From: Vibrio algarum
GTDB taxonomy: Bacteria; Pseudomonadota; Gammaproteobacteria; Enterobacterales; Vibrionaceae
NCBI RefSeq assembly: GCF_028204155.1
Contig: NZ_JAQLOI010000003.1
Span: forward strand, 930,001-994,000
DNA length: 64,000 bases
Direction: 5' to 3'
A program made the position numbers and the translations under genes. Shown here one piece after another: positions 17,679 through 26,622 of this stretch. The notes beneath the pieces were generated by a model, which saw only the letters and a program-made list of their open reading frames with translations, did not search any database and was not told the origin of the DNA. How positions within the stretch are numbered: the stretch's first letter is position 1; each line of letters begins with the position of its first letter.

Positions 17679-20078
17679 GTGAAACTCAGTATTTCCGTAA
17701 GACAAGCCGTTTACGTTCTCGTTGCTTCTTTGTGTTGTGGCGCTTTGTCTTCTGCTGTACAGATGTATCTCGGTATACAACAAGACAGAGCCGTTCAGTC
17801 AGAAACGCTAGCTCGTTCTATCGATTTACACCGAGATACGCTTGGAAGCGCGGCATTCATACTGGATGAATCACAAGCCAACGAAATCTTAATCTCTTTA
17901 ATACGTCAGCCTTTAATAAAGCACGCATTGCTGTTAGATGATTTTAAAGATGTTTTGGCAGAGCAGAGACGCAATGATACATACCCTATGACGGGTTATC
18001 TGACGTTAGCATCTGTTCTAGCTAATATTCCGTCCGTGCAATCTTATGATATCAGCGTTGGCTCCGATAGTTCCCGATACGCTCAACTAACGGTTACAAT
18101 CGATGAGTCGGTTTTAGCCCACGAGCTGCTAAATAGGTTATTGGTGAATTTTAGTGTTTCTGTTTTGTTTACCATTGTTCTGGCGATTATTCTTGTCACT
18201 CTCAGCTATGTTTATATTTCTAAACCGGTAATAAACATTGCTCACTGGGTCAAGAATATCAATAGAGAAGACGCTTTGGTTACCCTCCCATATACAAAAG
18301 ATGATGAATTGGGGATACTGGTCAATAGATTTAGTAAAGAATGGCAATCAAATCAATCCGCCTCTATAAAATTAAACGAGATGGTAGAAAACCTTAAAAG
18401 AAGTGAACGGTTCGCAAGGCTGTTGATGGAAAACTCAAGCGACGCAATGTTTTTGTGCCACTACGGTACTAAAATTCATTTAGTCAATAACCTTGCAGAA
18501 AACTTAACGGGCTATTCCGCTACTCAACTTATCGGTAAGAGTTTGGCTGGCTTCAGTGGTATTTACTCTGATAGTGATCTCGAAAGCATCTTTAGCAAAG
18601 TCATTCTTCAGGAAATTCAGGGGTATGAGGACACGTTTGTACTCACCCTTGGTGAGAAGAAAAAGAACATATATTTAGAGTGTAGGGCTTGCAGTATTGT
18701 AATAGACAATGAAGCTTTCGTTATGGTAAATGCTCGAGATATAACTGAAAAAAAACTTGCTCAAGAAAAAATACACGAACTTGCTTATTTTGACTCATTA
18801 ACACGACTTGCTAATAGAAGCCTTTTCACCGAGCAGATAGAAAGAGAGATCAAGCTGCACCAAGCCAATCAGAGATACGGCGCATTGCTTTATTTTGATC
18901 TGGACCAGTTTAAGAAAATTAATGATTCTTTAGGTCATTCCGTAGGAGATAACGTATTAATCGAAGTTGGCTCTAGGGTCAGACAGATGTTTGGTGCTGA
19001 CGCGTTGTGTGGGAGAATTGGAGGTGACGAATTTGTCATAGGACTTTTAGACCTCGCCGATAATCTCAGTTATGCGGCGGAGCAAGCATTACAGATGTCG
19101 AATAGTCTTTTATCTGGTATTTCTGAGCCTTTACATTTCGAAGGCGTTACTTTGCATACGACAGGCAGTATCGGTATCGCATTTTTTCCGGATGAATCTA
19201 TAGACGCCAACGAACTTCTTAGGCGCGCAGATACAGCAATGTACAAAGCGAAATCGTTGGGTAGAAATGGGGTTCAGTTTTTCGAAAGAGAAATGCAATA
19301 TGCAGCACAACACCTTTTGGAGTTGGAAGAAGGTATACACCAAGCCTTAGATCAGAATGAATTTGAGCTATGGATCCAACCTCAGGTAAACATAGATGAT
19401 GTTTTATTTGGCGCGGAGGTTCTTGTTAGGTGGAACCACCCTAAGCGTGGCTTACTATCTCCTCCAACTTTTATCCCTCATGCAGAAGAGAGTGGGCTCA
19501 TTATTGAAATTGATAAGTGGGTGTTAAATGAGAGCCTGAAACAGATTACTCAATGGAAAACTGACGAGGTGATAGGAAAGCTTGAAACGTTGTCAATCAA
19601 TGTTAGCTCTACCTTTTTCTTACAGATTGATTTTGTTGCTTATGTGATTGATTTACTAAATAAATATCAAGTCTCCGGGGAGTTAGTTGTTTTAGAAATT
19701 ACAGAAAATTTACTACTGAACAATTTTGAACTTGCGAAAAATAAGATGTTACAGCTAAAAAATAGAGGGATATCATTCTCTATCGATGATTTTGGTACGG
19801 GGTATTCTTCTTTAAAATATCTAAAAGAACTGCCGCTTGATGAGCTTAAGATTGACCGTTCATTTGTCAATGGGCTAACAGATGGGTCTAACACTCAATC
19901 AATTGTTGAAGTTGTCATTACAATGGCGAAGAATTTACAATTAGGTGTTATTGCTGAAGGTGTTGAAACCAAAGAGCAACGAGACCTGCTAAGTAAACTT
20001 GGCTGTAAGCAATTTCAGGGCTACCTTCTTGGTCGTCCTCAACCATCTGCAGAATTTACAAATTTACTTTATAAATAA
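17679..20078 (+). CDS. Membrane PAS-GGDEF-EAL c-di-GMP enzyme
   Basis: This 799-residue protein has an N-terminal membrane helix, a periplasmic domain, a second helix (about 150-175), a HAMP-like linker, a PAS domain (about 245-365), GGDEF (about 370-530) with GRIGGDEFVIG, and EAL (about 545-795). The EAL signature reads AEVLVRW (EVL), but the catalytic Glu, DDFGTGYSSLKYL, LKIDRSFV and EGVET are present, so phosphodiesterase activity is plausible. The start is a GTG at 17679 with AAGGA about 12 bases upstream. It directly follows the binding-protein gene, which could supply its periplasmic signal. Confidence 0.88.
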   Translation: MKLSISVRQAVYVLVASLCCGALSSAVQMYLGIQQDRAVQSETLARSIDLHRDTLGSAAFILDESQANEILISLIRQPLIKHALLLDDFKDVLAEQRRNDTYPMTGYLTLASVLANIPSVQSYDISVGSDSSRYAQLTVTIDESVLAHELLNRLLVNFSVSVLFTIVLAIILVTLSYVYISKPVINIAHWVKNINREDALVTLPYTKDDELGILVNRFSKEWQSNQSASIKLNEMVENLKRSERFARLLMENSSDAMFLCHYGTKIHLVNNLAENLTGYSATQLIGKSLAGFSGIYSDSDLESIFSKVILQEIQGYEDTFVLTLGEKKKNIYLECRACSIVIDNEAFVMVNARDITEKKLAQEKIHELAYFDSLTRLANRSLFTEQIEREIKLHQANQRYGALLYFDLDQFKKINDSLGHSVGDNVLIEVGSRVRQMFGADALCGRIGGDEFVIGLLDLADNLSYAAEQALQMSNSLLSGISEPLHFEGVTLHTTGSIGIAFFPDESIDANELLRRADTAMYKAKSLGRNGVQFFEREMQYAAQHLLELEEGIHQALDQNEFELWIQPQVNIDDVLFGAEVLVRWNHPKRGLLSPPTFIPHAEESGLIIEIDKWVLNESLKQITQWKTDEVIGKLETLSINVSSTFFLQIDFVAYVIDLLNKYQVSGELVVLEITENLLLNNFELAKNKMLQLKNRGISFSIDDFGTGYSSLKYLKELPLDELKIDRSFVNGLTDGSNTQSIVEVVITMAKNLQLGVIAEGVETKEQRDLLSKLGCKQFQGYLLGRPQPSAEFTNLLYK

Positions 20079-20095
20079 GTTGTTGATACTAAATG

Positions 20096-20137
20096 TCACC
20101 GATCACCGATCACCGATCACCGATCACCGATCACCGA
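20096..20137 (+). repeat. Six tandem copies of the 7-mer TCACCGA
   Basis: Six perfect copies of TCACCGA run from 20096 to 20137, starting 17 bases after the stop of the GGDEF/EAL gene. The array is intergenic and, being made of 7-base units, could vary in copy number by slippage without affecting a reading frame. Confidence 0.95.
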
Positions 20138-20271
20138 CATACGACGATCATGTGTTCGGTCTTTCTTTCCTAGGGTTAATGATCTATTTAACAAAATGTT
20201 AACATGCAACTTTGCTCCGCGTTCTTTCAATGTTATAGCTAACGTGTCGGGAATAAGATCAAGGAAGAGAA

Positions 20272-20712
20272 ATGAAAACATTGGATCAATGGTTGTCAGC
20301 CTACGGAGAGAGCCACCAAAATTTAATGAATCGCCGAATTCATAAAGTGGCGGTACCAGGAATATTTCTTTCTATCGTCGGCCTTGTGTGGTCTATCCCT
20401 AACTTAACTATTGTTGACGTTTCAATAAATTGGGTTTGGGTAGTTTTGCTGCCGGTATTGGCTTTTTATTATTCGCTGTCACGTGTGATTTTCTTATGGA
20501 TGACGGGGTTCAGTTTGGCTTGTGTAGCGGTTGTTTTTTCTTTAGAGAAGGCGAGTTTTCCCGTTCTTAATATCTCAATTGGATTGTTTATAGTACTTTG
20601 GGTATTCCAATTTATTGGCCATAAAGTGGAAGGTAAAAAACCGTCTTTTTTTGATGATATACAATTTTTATTGATTGGGCCGATCTGGGTGTTTCGACAA
20701 AATCGGCCTTAA
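20272..20712 (+). CDS. Mpo1-like (DUF962) membrane protein
   Basis: This 146-residue protein has about four hydrophobic segments and the DUF962/Mpo1 hallmarks: a start LDQWLSAYGESHQNLMNRRIHKVAVP with the conserved His pair, and IGHKVEGKKPSFFDDIQF near the C-terminus. In yeast, Mpo1 is an iron-dependent dioxygenase of 2-hydroxy fatty acid breakdown; the His residues needed for iron are visible, but the bacterial role is not established. It is convergent with the HMG-CoA reductase gene. Confidence 0.8.
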   Translation: MKTLDQWLSAYGESHQNLMNRRIHKVAVPGIFLSIVGLVWSIPNLTIVDVSINWVWVVLLPVLAFYYSLSRVIFLWMTGFSLACVAVVFSLEKASFPVLNISIGLFIVLWVFQFIGHKVEGKKPSFFDDIQFLLIGPIWVFRQNRP

Positions 20713-20734
20713 TAACAGCGAGGTGTAGTGTGTA

Positions 20735-22051
20735 TTATTTTCGCGCTAATTTATGGTGAGCCCGTGCAAAGTGGCCTGCACAAAAAGCCCCAACGATAGA
20801 GAGTTCACCAGCCAAACAGAGTGCCGCGCATACTTCAGCCAGCGCTTGAGATTTTCCATTACCGGATAACCCCATTAAGTCTAAACAAGCTTTCTGGCTT
20901 GGTAAGTTGGTACCACCTCCCACAGTGCCTATCATTAAGTTTGGTAAGGTGACACTCGCGTAAAGTCCCCCATGTTTGTCTACTTCCATGCGTGTCATAC
21001 CTATGGCCGATTCTGCTACGCACGCAGCATCCTGACCGCAAGCGATATAAAGAGCTGCGAGTGCATTAGCGTAATGGGCATTGATACCAATAGCTCCACT
21101 TAACGCGCCCCCTACGGTGGTCATTTGACCAAACTGCATCATTTTTTCTGGTGTGGTGTGCAGATATTTTTGGATGAGATCTGCAGAAATATGGGCTTCT
21201 GCTGTGACTTTCTTTCCGCGTACACTTCTTAGGGTTTGACTGTTGGCTTTTTTGTCTCCCGATAAGTTGCCATCTAAAAATGCATATTCAGGTTCAACAG
21301 GCGTGTGCGCTAAGATGTATTCGAATACGGCGTTGGTTGCGATGGTCACCATGTTCTGACCTGAGGCGTCACCTGTGAGGTATTCAAACACCAGATAAAC
21401 ATGGTTGCCTTCAATGTTTATATTGATGTCAGTCAGTTTGCCATGGGATGTGGTCGACTGTGCTATCTGTTTAAACTGGGCGTATTGAGTGACGGCCCAA
21501 GCAACAAACTGACCCGCTTCGGCTAGGCTATAAAAGGCCAACCCCGGCGTTCTTGTTACACCTTCATTAAGTAACATAGCGCTTACGCCACCAGAGGCGG
21601 TAAGCAGCTTTGCCCCACGATTATACGAAGCGACTAATGCGGCTTCAGTAGTGGCTAATGGGATGAGAAAATCATCTTGAGCAAATAGGCCATTTACTCT
21701 CAATGGGCCAGCCAACCCAACTGGAATTTTAACTGTGCCAATAAAATTTTCGATGTTTTTATGGTAAGCATCAGACTGGCTCTGAGTGTGCGGATCTAAG
21801 AGTTCAGCCTTCAATGAAGGTGCATCCAGTTGGCTCCAACGTCGCTCTACGTTCTTTTTTGTAAGATAAGGGCTCGCAGGTAGGTTTTTCGTCGAAGGTG
21901 TGAATTTAGATGACAGCGTATGTTTTAGCTCTTCTGCTGTAATATCGCCACCTAGAATGGAAACATAGTCGCGTCGGTGCAGTTCGAGTTTAGGCATATC
22001 TTTCTCTAGTTTAAAGTTTTCGCCGATTCTACGGATTTCTGTTTCAGACAC
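20735..22051 (-). CDS. Hydroxymethylglutaryl-CoA reductase
   Basis: HMG-CoA reductase interconverts HMG-CoA and mevalonate with NAD(P)H. The signatures are clear: ENFIGTVKIPVGLAGPL, TTEAALVASYNRGAKL (catalytic Glu), DASGQNMVTIATN, the Lys loop SGDKKANSQ, and GTVGGGTNLPSQKACLDLMG. The active-site His lies in the C-terminal ARAHHKLAR. At 438 residues it fits a soluble catalytic domain without membrane anchor. No other mevalonate-pathway gene is in the window, and vibrios are known to use the MEP route, so its metabolic job here is unclear. Confidence 0.95.
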   Translation of the reverse strand: MSETEIRRIGENFKLEKDMPKLELHRRDYVSILGGDITAEELKHTLSSKFTPSTKNLPASPYLTKKNVERRWSQLDAPSLKAELLDPHTQSQSDAYHKNIENFIGTVKIPVGLAGPLRVNGLFAQDDFLIPLATTEAALVASYNRGAKLLTASGGVSAMLLNEGVTRTPGLAFYSLAEAGQFVAWAVTQYAQFKQIAQSTTSHGKLTDININIEGNHVYLVFEYLTGDASGQNMVTIATNAVFEYILAHTPVEPEYAFLDGNLSGDKKANSQTLRSVRGKKVTAEAHISADLIQKYLHTTPEKMMQFGQMTTVGGALSGAIGINAHYANALAALYIACGQDAACVAESAIGMTRMEVDKHGGLYASVTLPNLMIGTVGGGTNLPSQKACLDLMGLSGNGKSQALAEVCAALCLAGELSIVGAFCAGHFARAHHKLARK

Positions 22052-22225
22052 AAGGATTGGTTATATGGTGTTACAGTTTGCTGAGTTTTAGTTGAGGCAT
22101 CAGGATTTAAAGCTTGAGCCAGCTTATAAATCACTTTTATTTCGTTATACCTTGTTCAATCAATCGACTATGGTGGAGAGATACCATTTATACGAAACAA
22201 CGGGTCAGTACTCTAAGGACTATCT

Positions 22226-22510
22226 ATGAATATAGATAAAGCGAAAAAACGTATAGCAAAGCATGTTAAAAAAGGTCACAAAGGTTATCCCATTATTTCG
22301 ATGGCCTACTTTGGTGAGAGCGCAGATTGTGCTACTGAAGTCGTCATCCAGTTCACACTACATGAAGGTGGAGAAGTGATGGAAGAGCGTTTTGCCGGTA
22401 AAACCGATGTTCGAGAAGATGAAGTGATTCAAACGACCTTACTTAAAGTCATTGAACGAGCAAATGCGAATACCGTGACAGAAATTGAAGGTGTTTCTAT
22501 TTTGTCTTAG
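22226..22510 (+). CDS. Conserved hypothetical small protein (possibly DUF6500)
   Basis: This 94-residue soluble protein begins MNIDKAKKRIAKHVKKGHKG and continues with alternating strand-like segments (ISMAYFGESADCATEVVIQF) and a C-terminal helix. I suspect the DUF6500 family but cannot confirm it. AAGGA lies a few bases before the ATG. It ends just before a truncated ROK-kinase start. Confidence 0.6.
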   Translation: MNIDKAKKRIAKHVKKGHKGYPIISMAYFGESADCATEVVIQFTLHEGGEVMEERFAGKTDVREDEVIQTTLLKVIERANANTVTEIEGVSILS

Positions 22511-22519
22511 GAGGTAAGT

Positions 22520-22585
22520 GTGCATTACTTAGCATTAGATTTTGGCGGAAGTTCTGTTAAGTGCATAGCTATGACATATATATGA
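22520..22585 (+). pseudogene. ROK-family sugar-kinase N-terminal remnant
   Basis: After a very strong AGGAGG ribosome site, a GTG opens a 21-codon frame reading HYLALDFGGSSVKCIAM, then a stop. LALDFGGSSVK is the phosphate-binding start of ROK/ASKHA sugar kinases. Nothing downstream continues the family before the hairpin at 22621. This looks like the 5' stub of a kinase gene that was deleted, once translated together with the gene upstream. Confidence 0.65.
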
Positions 22586-22620
22586 TATTACTAAGCGATT
22601 TTTTCTTTGTTAAACAACAG

Positions 22621-22648
22621 AAGTAACCCCGTTAAATCGGGGTTACTT
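22621..22648. terminator. Hairpin between the ROK remnant and the ABM-like gene
   Basis: AAGTAACCCCG and CGGGGTTACTT form a perfect 11-bp stem with loop TTAAAT. It has no strong T-run on either side, but its position between convergent genes suits a bidirectional terminator. Confidence 0.6.
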
Positions 22649-22667
22649 AACAATAGGAAAACGAATT

Positions 22668-23027
22668 TTACTTAGTATAACGTTTCATAACCATCGTTGA
22701 CGGGTCTATGTTATTTACAAAGTCACTGGCCGCTTTAGCATCCATAAAAGAATTCATAGAAGCTTCGGCATCTTCGGTCGTTTCCCAATGAACGAGTACT
22801 AACCATTCACCATTTTGACCCTTCGCAGATTCGCGTGAAATAAATCCTGGTTGTTTAGAGACATGCTCTATTGCTACGGCTTGATCTAGTGGCGCAAACT
22901 GTTGATAGCTCACACCTTCTTTTAAATTTACTGTCACAACTTCAATGACTTCTGCAAAAGAAGTGGTTGGTAAAATTGTAATAGCAGAAAGGGCAAGTGT
23001 ACGGATTATTGAGTTTTTTATGTTCAT
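22668..23027 (-). CDS. Exported antibiotic-biosynthesis-monooxygenase-like protein
   Basis: This 119-residue protein has a signal peptide ending TTSFA and a mature ABM-type dimeric alpha/beta barrel pattern: VIEVVTVNLKEGVSYQQF, QPGFISRES, WLVLVHWETTEDAEASMNSF. Such folds act as monooxygenases, haem-degrading enzymes or binding proteins; no catalytic residue can be assigned. It is divergent from the LysR gene 23151-24056, which probably regulates it. Confidence 0.7.
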   Translation of the reverse strand: MNIKNSIIRTLALSAITILPTTSFAEVIEVVTVNLKEGVSYQQFAPLDQAVAIEHVSKQPGFISRESAKGQNGEWLVLVHWETTEDAEASMNSFMDAKAASDFVNNIDPSTMVMKRYTK

Positions 23028-23150
23028 CGATGTATCTCCAATTTCAGTGTTGTTTTGTTTATCTCTATTCGTTGAGGAGTACTATATTGGTTGTCAAAAT
23101 AAAGATAAATATGGTATTAATTTACACACTATCAACAAGGTGTTGCTAAA

Positions 23151-24056
23151 ATGGATAAAATTGAAACAATGAAAACTTTTTTGGCTGTGGTGAAAGAGGG
23201 TTCATTCTCAAAAGCGGCAGAAAAACTCGACATGTCACCTCAATTAGTCAGTAAGTATGTTTCGGCATTAGAGGACAACTTGCACACCCGCTTACTTCAT
23301 CGAACGACAAGAAAGGTGAGTACCACTGAAGCTGGTGATAATTACTATCTTCGCTGTCAGCAGGTAATAGAAGACATTGAAGAAATGGAGAACTCGCTTA
23401 CGAACATAAGCCAGCATGTCTCTGGGGTCTTGACAGTAAGTGCACCTATGTCTTTTGGAGCAAAGCATTTACCGAAGTTATTGGTGGATTTTCAAGCGCA
23501 ATATCCCGAAGTTAAACTGGAATTAAAACTCACCGATGTAAAAATAGACATTGTAGAAGAAGGCGTTGATGTGGCACTTAGGATTGGAAAGCTAAAAAGC
23601 TCGTCTCTGATTGCTAAAAAAGTGGCGCCTATTAATATCGCGATAGTGGCATCTCCAGATTATTTGCAACGTAGAGGTATTCCTCAGTCGCCACAAGATC
23701 TCCAGAACCACATTTATCTTAAATATACCTACGCAGATACCTCACTCCTTTTTAGCCGGTTTGATAAGAATTTGATTGACTTAAAGTTGTCGAGCCATAT
23801 TAGAGCTAATAATGGTGATTTATTAGTCAATGCGGCGATATACGGTGGTGGTATTGCTATTCAGCCAACGTTTATAGCAGGAGAGGCGCTGGCTGATGGT
23901 TCGTTGGTACGTATCCTTAAAGATTATGAGCCTGAATCTATTGGGCTTTACATGGTGTATGCAAACCGAAAGTTTTTACCGAGCAAAGTACGTAGTTTTG
24001 TCGATTTCGTCTCTAAATACTACGGGGACGAGCCCTATTGGGATCAAATGGTTTGA
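23151..24056 (+). CDS. LysR-family transcriptional regulator
   Basis: The 301-residue protein has the LysR N-terminal helix-turn-helix (MKTFLAVVKEGSFSKAAEKL, QLVSKYVSALEDNL) and an effector domain beginning VSGVLTVSAPMSFG, typical of the CrgA/AaeR-like subgroup. It is divergent from the ABM-like gene across 123 bp, the classic LysR layout. Its stop is separated by one base from the stop of the convergent GGDEF gene. Confidence 0.92.
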   Translation: MDKIETMKTFLAVVKEGSFSKAAEKLDMSPQLVSKYVSALEDNLHTRLLHRTTRKVSTTEAGDNYYLRCQQVIEDIEEMENSLTNISQHVSGVLTVSAPMSFGAKHLPKLLVDFQAQYPEVKLELKLTDVKIDIVEEGVDVALRIGKLKSSSLIAKKVAPINIAIVASPDYLQRRGIPQSPQDLQNHIYLKYTYADTSLLFSRFDKNLIDLKLSSHIRANNGDLLVNAAIYGGGIAIQPTFIAGEALADGSLVRILKDYEPESIGLYMVYANRKFLPSKVRSFVDFVSKYYGDEPYWDQMV

Positions 24057-24057
24057 G

Positions 24058-25449
24058 TTAACCAATTTCAATGCGATCGCGTCCGTTGTCTTTAGCTTTG
24101 TACAGTAAAGTATCGACCCTTTTTAAGATGGAGTGAATGTCATCATCATCACGCAGCATTGTTACACCGACGCTTACCGTTAATATGAGTTCTTGCTCTG
24201 CAATCTTAAGGCCCGCTTCTCGGATCTGTTTTTGTAACCTTGTGAGCGAAACAGAGATACCTTGAATATTTTTTGTAGGCAGAATGGCCATAAATTCTTC
24301 ACCACCCCAACGGCCATACACATCTTCGCTACGACCAAACTCATTGACAACACGGGCAAAAACTCTAAGAGCTTCATCGCCAACAGAATGACCAAATTTG
24401 TCGTTAATAGTTTTGAAATTATCAAAATCAAAAAGTGCAACGACCATTTCTCTCCTATATTGAACGTTTTTATCAATGCTGTCTTGTAGCTCCTGCTCTA
24501 AAAAACCTCGGTTAACTAACCCAGTCAATGCGTCTGTATTGGCCAATATTTCAAGTTGGTCATGCGCTTTTTTTAACGCCTTAATATCGTTCTTCCGAGC
24601 AATTTCATGCCCTACCCATTCTGCAAAAAGACGAATTAGTTCAAAGTCTTGCCTGATAAATGGTTTTGTCGGGTTATTACTTGAAAAATTGAGTGTGCCG
24701 TAGCGAAGCCCGTCTACAAAGATAGGTGCACCAATGTAGGCCTCAAGCTTGAAACTTTGGTAACAGGGGTGCGATTCGATCTCGCTATTACTTGCGTTGT
24801 GGAAGCCTTTAACCTCATTGGCCTGATAGACATGGGAACAGTAGGTCTCTCCTAAATTGAAAGACATCTGTTCTTCTAAAGAGTCGTCTGGATGAATAGC
24901 TTGCTGTATAACGTACTGGTCGCCTGTTATTTTACTAAATATACCTATGGGTAAGCCAAAATGTTCACTGCCTAAGTGAAGTATGGCATCTAATCTTTGC
25001 TTAAAACTAAGTCGTTGGTTTGAAGTAATGGAATGCAATTTGTTCAATGTATCTTCCGCATTGAGGCGAGACGAATCGTCTTGAATCATTGCTACATAGA
25101 ACAGGTTTTTACCCGCCGCATTTTTAATTGGGCCGCCGGTAACTTGTGCTTTAAATAGATAACCAGATTTATTCTTGCAGGTAACAGTGGAAGTGTCGTC
25201 AATATAGTCTGCGGTATCGTTAAAGCGTTTACCTAAATTAGAAAAATCATGTTCATGAGCGTAAAGAACACGAGTACTTTTGTTAAGCAGTTCTTCTTCC
25301 GAATAACCAAATAAATGCCTTGCTGCATCGTTAACACTGACTATTTTTCGGTCTAAACTTGCAAGGATGACGGCTGTTTCGATATGCGCAAACACAAACG
25401 ATAGGATTTTAGCGTCTAATAGTAATTTAGTGTCGGTTTGTTTGGTCAT
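24058..25449 (-). CDS. PAS-GAF-GGDEF diguanylate cyclase, cytoplasmic
   Basis: This 463-residue protein has no membrane segment. It has a PAS domain (about 15-130, VSVNDAARHLFGYSEEELLNK), a GAF domain (about 150-290, with GETYCSHVYQ and IGAPIFVDGLRYGTLNFSS) and a GGDEF domain with the active GGEEF variant GRWGGEEFMAILP. It should make c-di-GMP in response to a cytoplasmic ligand or redox cue. It is monocistronic and convergent with LysR. Confidence 0.9.
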   Translation of the reverse strand: MTKQTDTKLLLDAKILSFVFAHIETAVILASLDRKIVSVNDAARHLFGYSEEELLNKSTRVLYAHEHDFSNLGKRFNDTADYIDDTSTVTCKNKSGYLFKAQVTGGPIKNAAGKNLFYVAMIQDDSSRLNAEDTLNKLHSITSNQRLSFKQRLDAILHLGSEHFGLPIGIFSKITGDQYVIQQAIHPDDSLEEQMSFNLGETYCSHVYQANEVKGFHNASNSEIESHPCYQSFKLEAYIGAPIFVDGLRYGTLNFSSNNPTKPFIRQDFELIRLFAEWVGHEIARKNDIKALKKAHDQLEILANTDALTGLVNRGFLEQELQDSIDKNVQYRREMVVALFDFDNFKTINDKFGHSVGDEALRVFARVVNEFGRSEDVYGRWGGEEFMAILPTKNIQGISVSLTRLQKQIREAGLKIAEQELILTVSVGVTMLRDDDDIHSILKRVDTLLYKAKDNGRDRIEIG

Positions 25450-25648
25450 AAAATGCTCTTAGCATCCAATTATTAATAGGGGACTTTAATAGTATCGCTC
25501 TAAATTTAGATAATTCAAATAGTTGCTAATTTTAATAGAGACCTTACCAATATATAATTGATATATTTAGTACAACTTAGGTGGATGAATCTTGTATCTT
25601 CTCGCCTATTGATTAGACTGGGTTGAAATGTAGTAGATGGAGTATGGA

Positions 25649-26524
25649 ATGAACATTCCAGAGATCGGATTTAGACACAGTAATTTTGAACAAGCCGAGT
25701 TTGAAATGATCGATCTCGAATCTCTTTATAACAGGCAATGGAATCATAGCCCCGAAAAACCTCACCGTGTCACTTTTTTCATGCTTCTATATATCGAACA
25801 AGGGCAAGGTGTTCATATGGTGGATTTTGAAGAATACCCTTTTTCTTCGGGTTCTTTTATATTTGTTCAACGAGAACAGGTTCACTCATTTGATTTTTCA
25901 TCAAAACCTAAAGGAAAAGTGGTTCTATTTACGCAAGATTTCTTAGACAGAGTGCACGCTAATATGCGCTTACCTAACTACACGCCAACGCATTTAAACA
26001 GCCACCATACTCCATTGGTTCAATTGAATGATCACGATAGTAATCGCTGTCAGACTTTGATTGGTGAAATACACAATGAACTTACCCATGCAAAGTCAGA
26101 CCCTTTGATTGTTATGTATCTTTTTTCTTCTCTTTCGTTAATATTGCACCGTCTAAGGCCTGAGCTTCGTCACGACAAGCTTTCATATGAGCAGAGCAGC
26201 AAATTTGCACGATTTTTAGATCTGCTTTTTGAACATTTTAAAAAAGTACGAGATGCAAATTGGTACGCAAACCAGATTAATACAACCTATAAAACATTGA
26301 ATCAGGTGTGCAAACTTGCAACCGATTTAACCGCAAAACAATTAATAGATGCTTACACAGTAGTAGAAATAAAAAGAAATTTGGTGGTGAGTAATATCAA
26401 TACGCAGCAAATTGCTTATGAGTTTGGATTTGAAGATGCCAGCAACTTTGTGAAGTTTTTTAAGAAACACACCCAACTTACACCAAGCCAATTTCAAAAG
26501 GCATATTTAAAGCCGATTTTATAA
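25649..26524 (+). CDS. AraC-family transcriptional regulator
   Basis: An N-terminal cupin-like sensor (FMLLYIEQGQGVHMVDFEEY, GSFIFVQREQVHSF) is joined to a C-terminal AraC double helix-turn-helix (about 190-290) with QIAYEFGFEDASNFVKFFKK and TPSQFQKAY. Of two possible starts, ATG 25649 is chosen because a GGAG lies six bases ahead, while ATG 25637 has none. It precedes the SnoaL-like lipoprotein gene by about 100 bases and may control it. Confidence 0.9.
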   Translation: MNIPEIGFRHSNFEQAEFEMIDLESLYNRQWNHSPEKPHRVTFFMLLYIEQGQGVHMVDFEEYPFSSGSFIFVQREQVHSFDFSSKPKGKVVLFTQDFLDRVHANMRLPNYTPTHLNSHHTPLVQLNDHDSNRCQTLIGEIHNELTHAKSDPLIVMYLFSSLSLILHRLRPELRHDKLSYEQSSKFARFLDLLFEHFKKVRDANWYANQINTTYKTLNQVCKLATDLTAKQLIDAYTVVEIKRNLVVSNINTQQIAYEFGFEDASNFVKFFKKHTQLTPSQFQKAYLKPIL

Positions 26525-26622
26525 CTTTGTTCAATATTTACCATTTTTAGGCAAATATCCACCCTGCCCCTGTTTGAAGATAGAGACTAGCATGTACTCA
26601 TCCAATTAAAGGGGCTACAACA

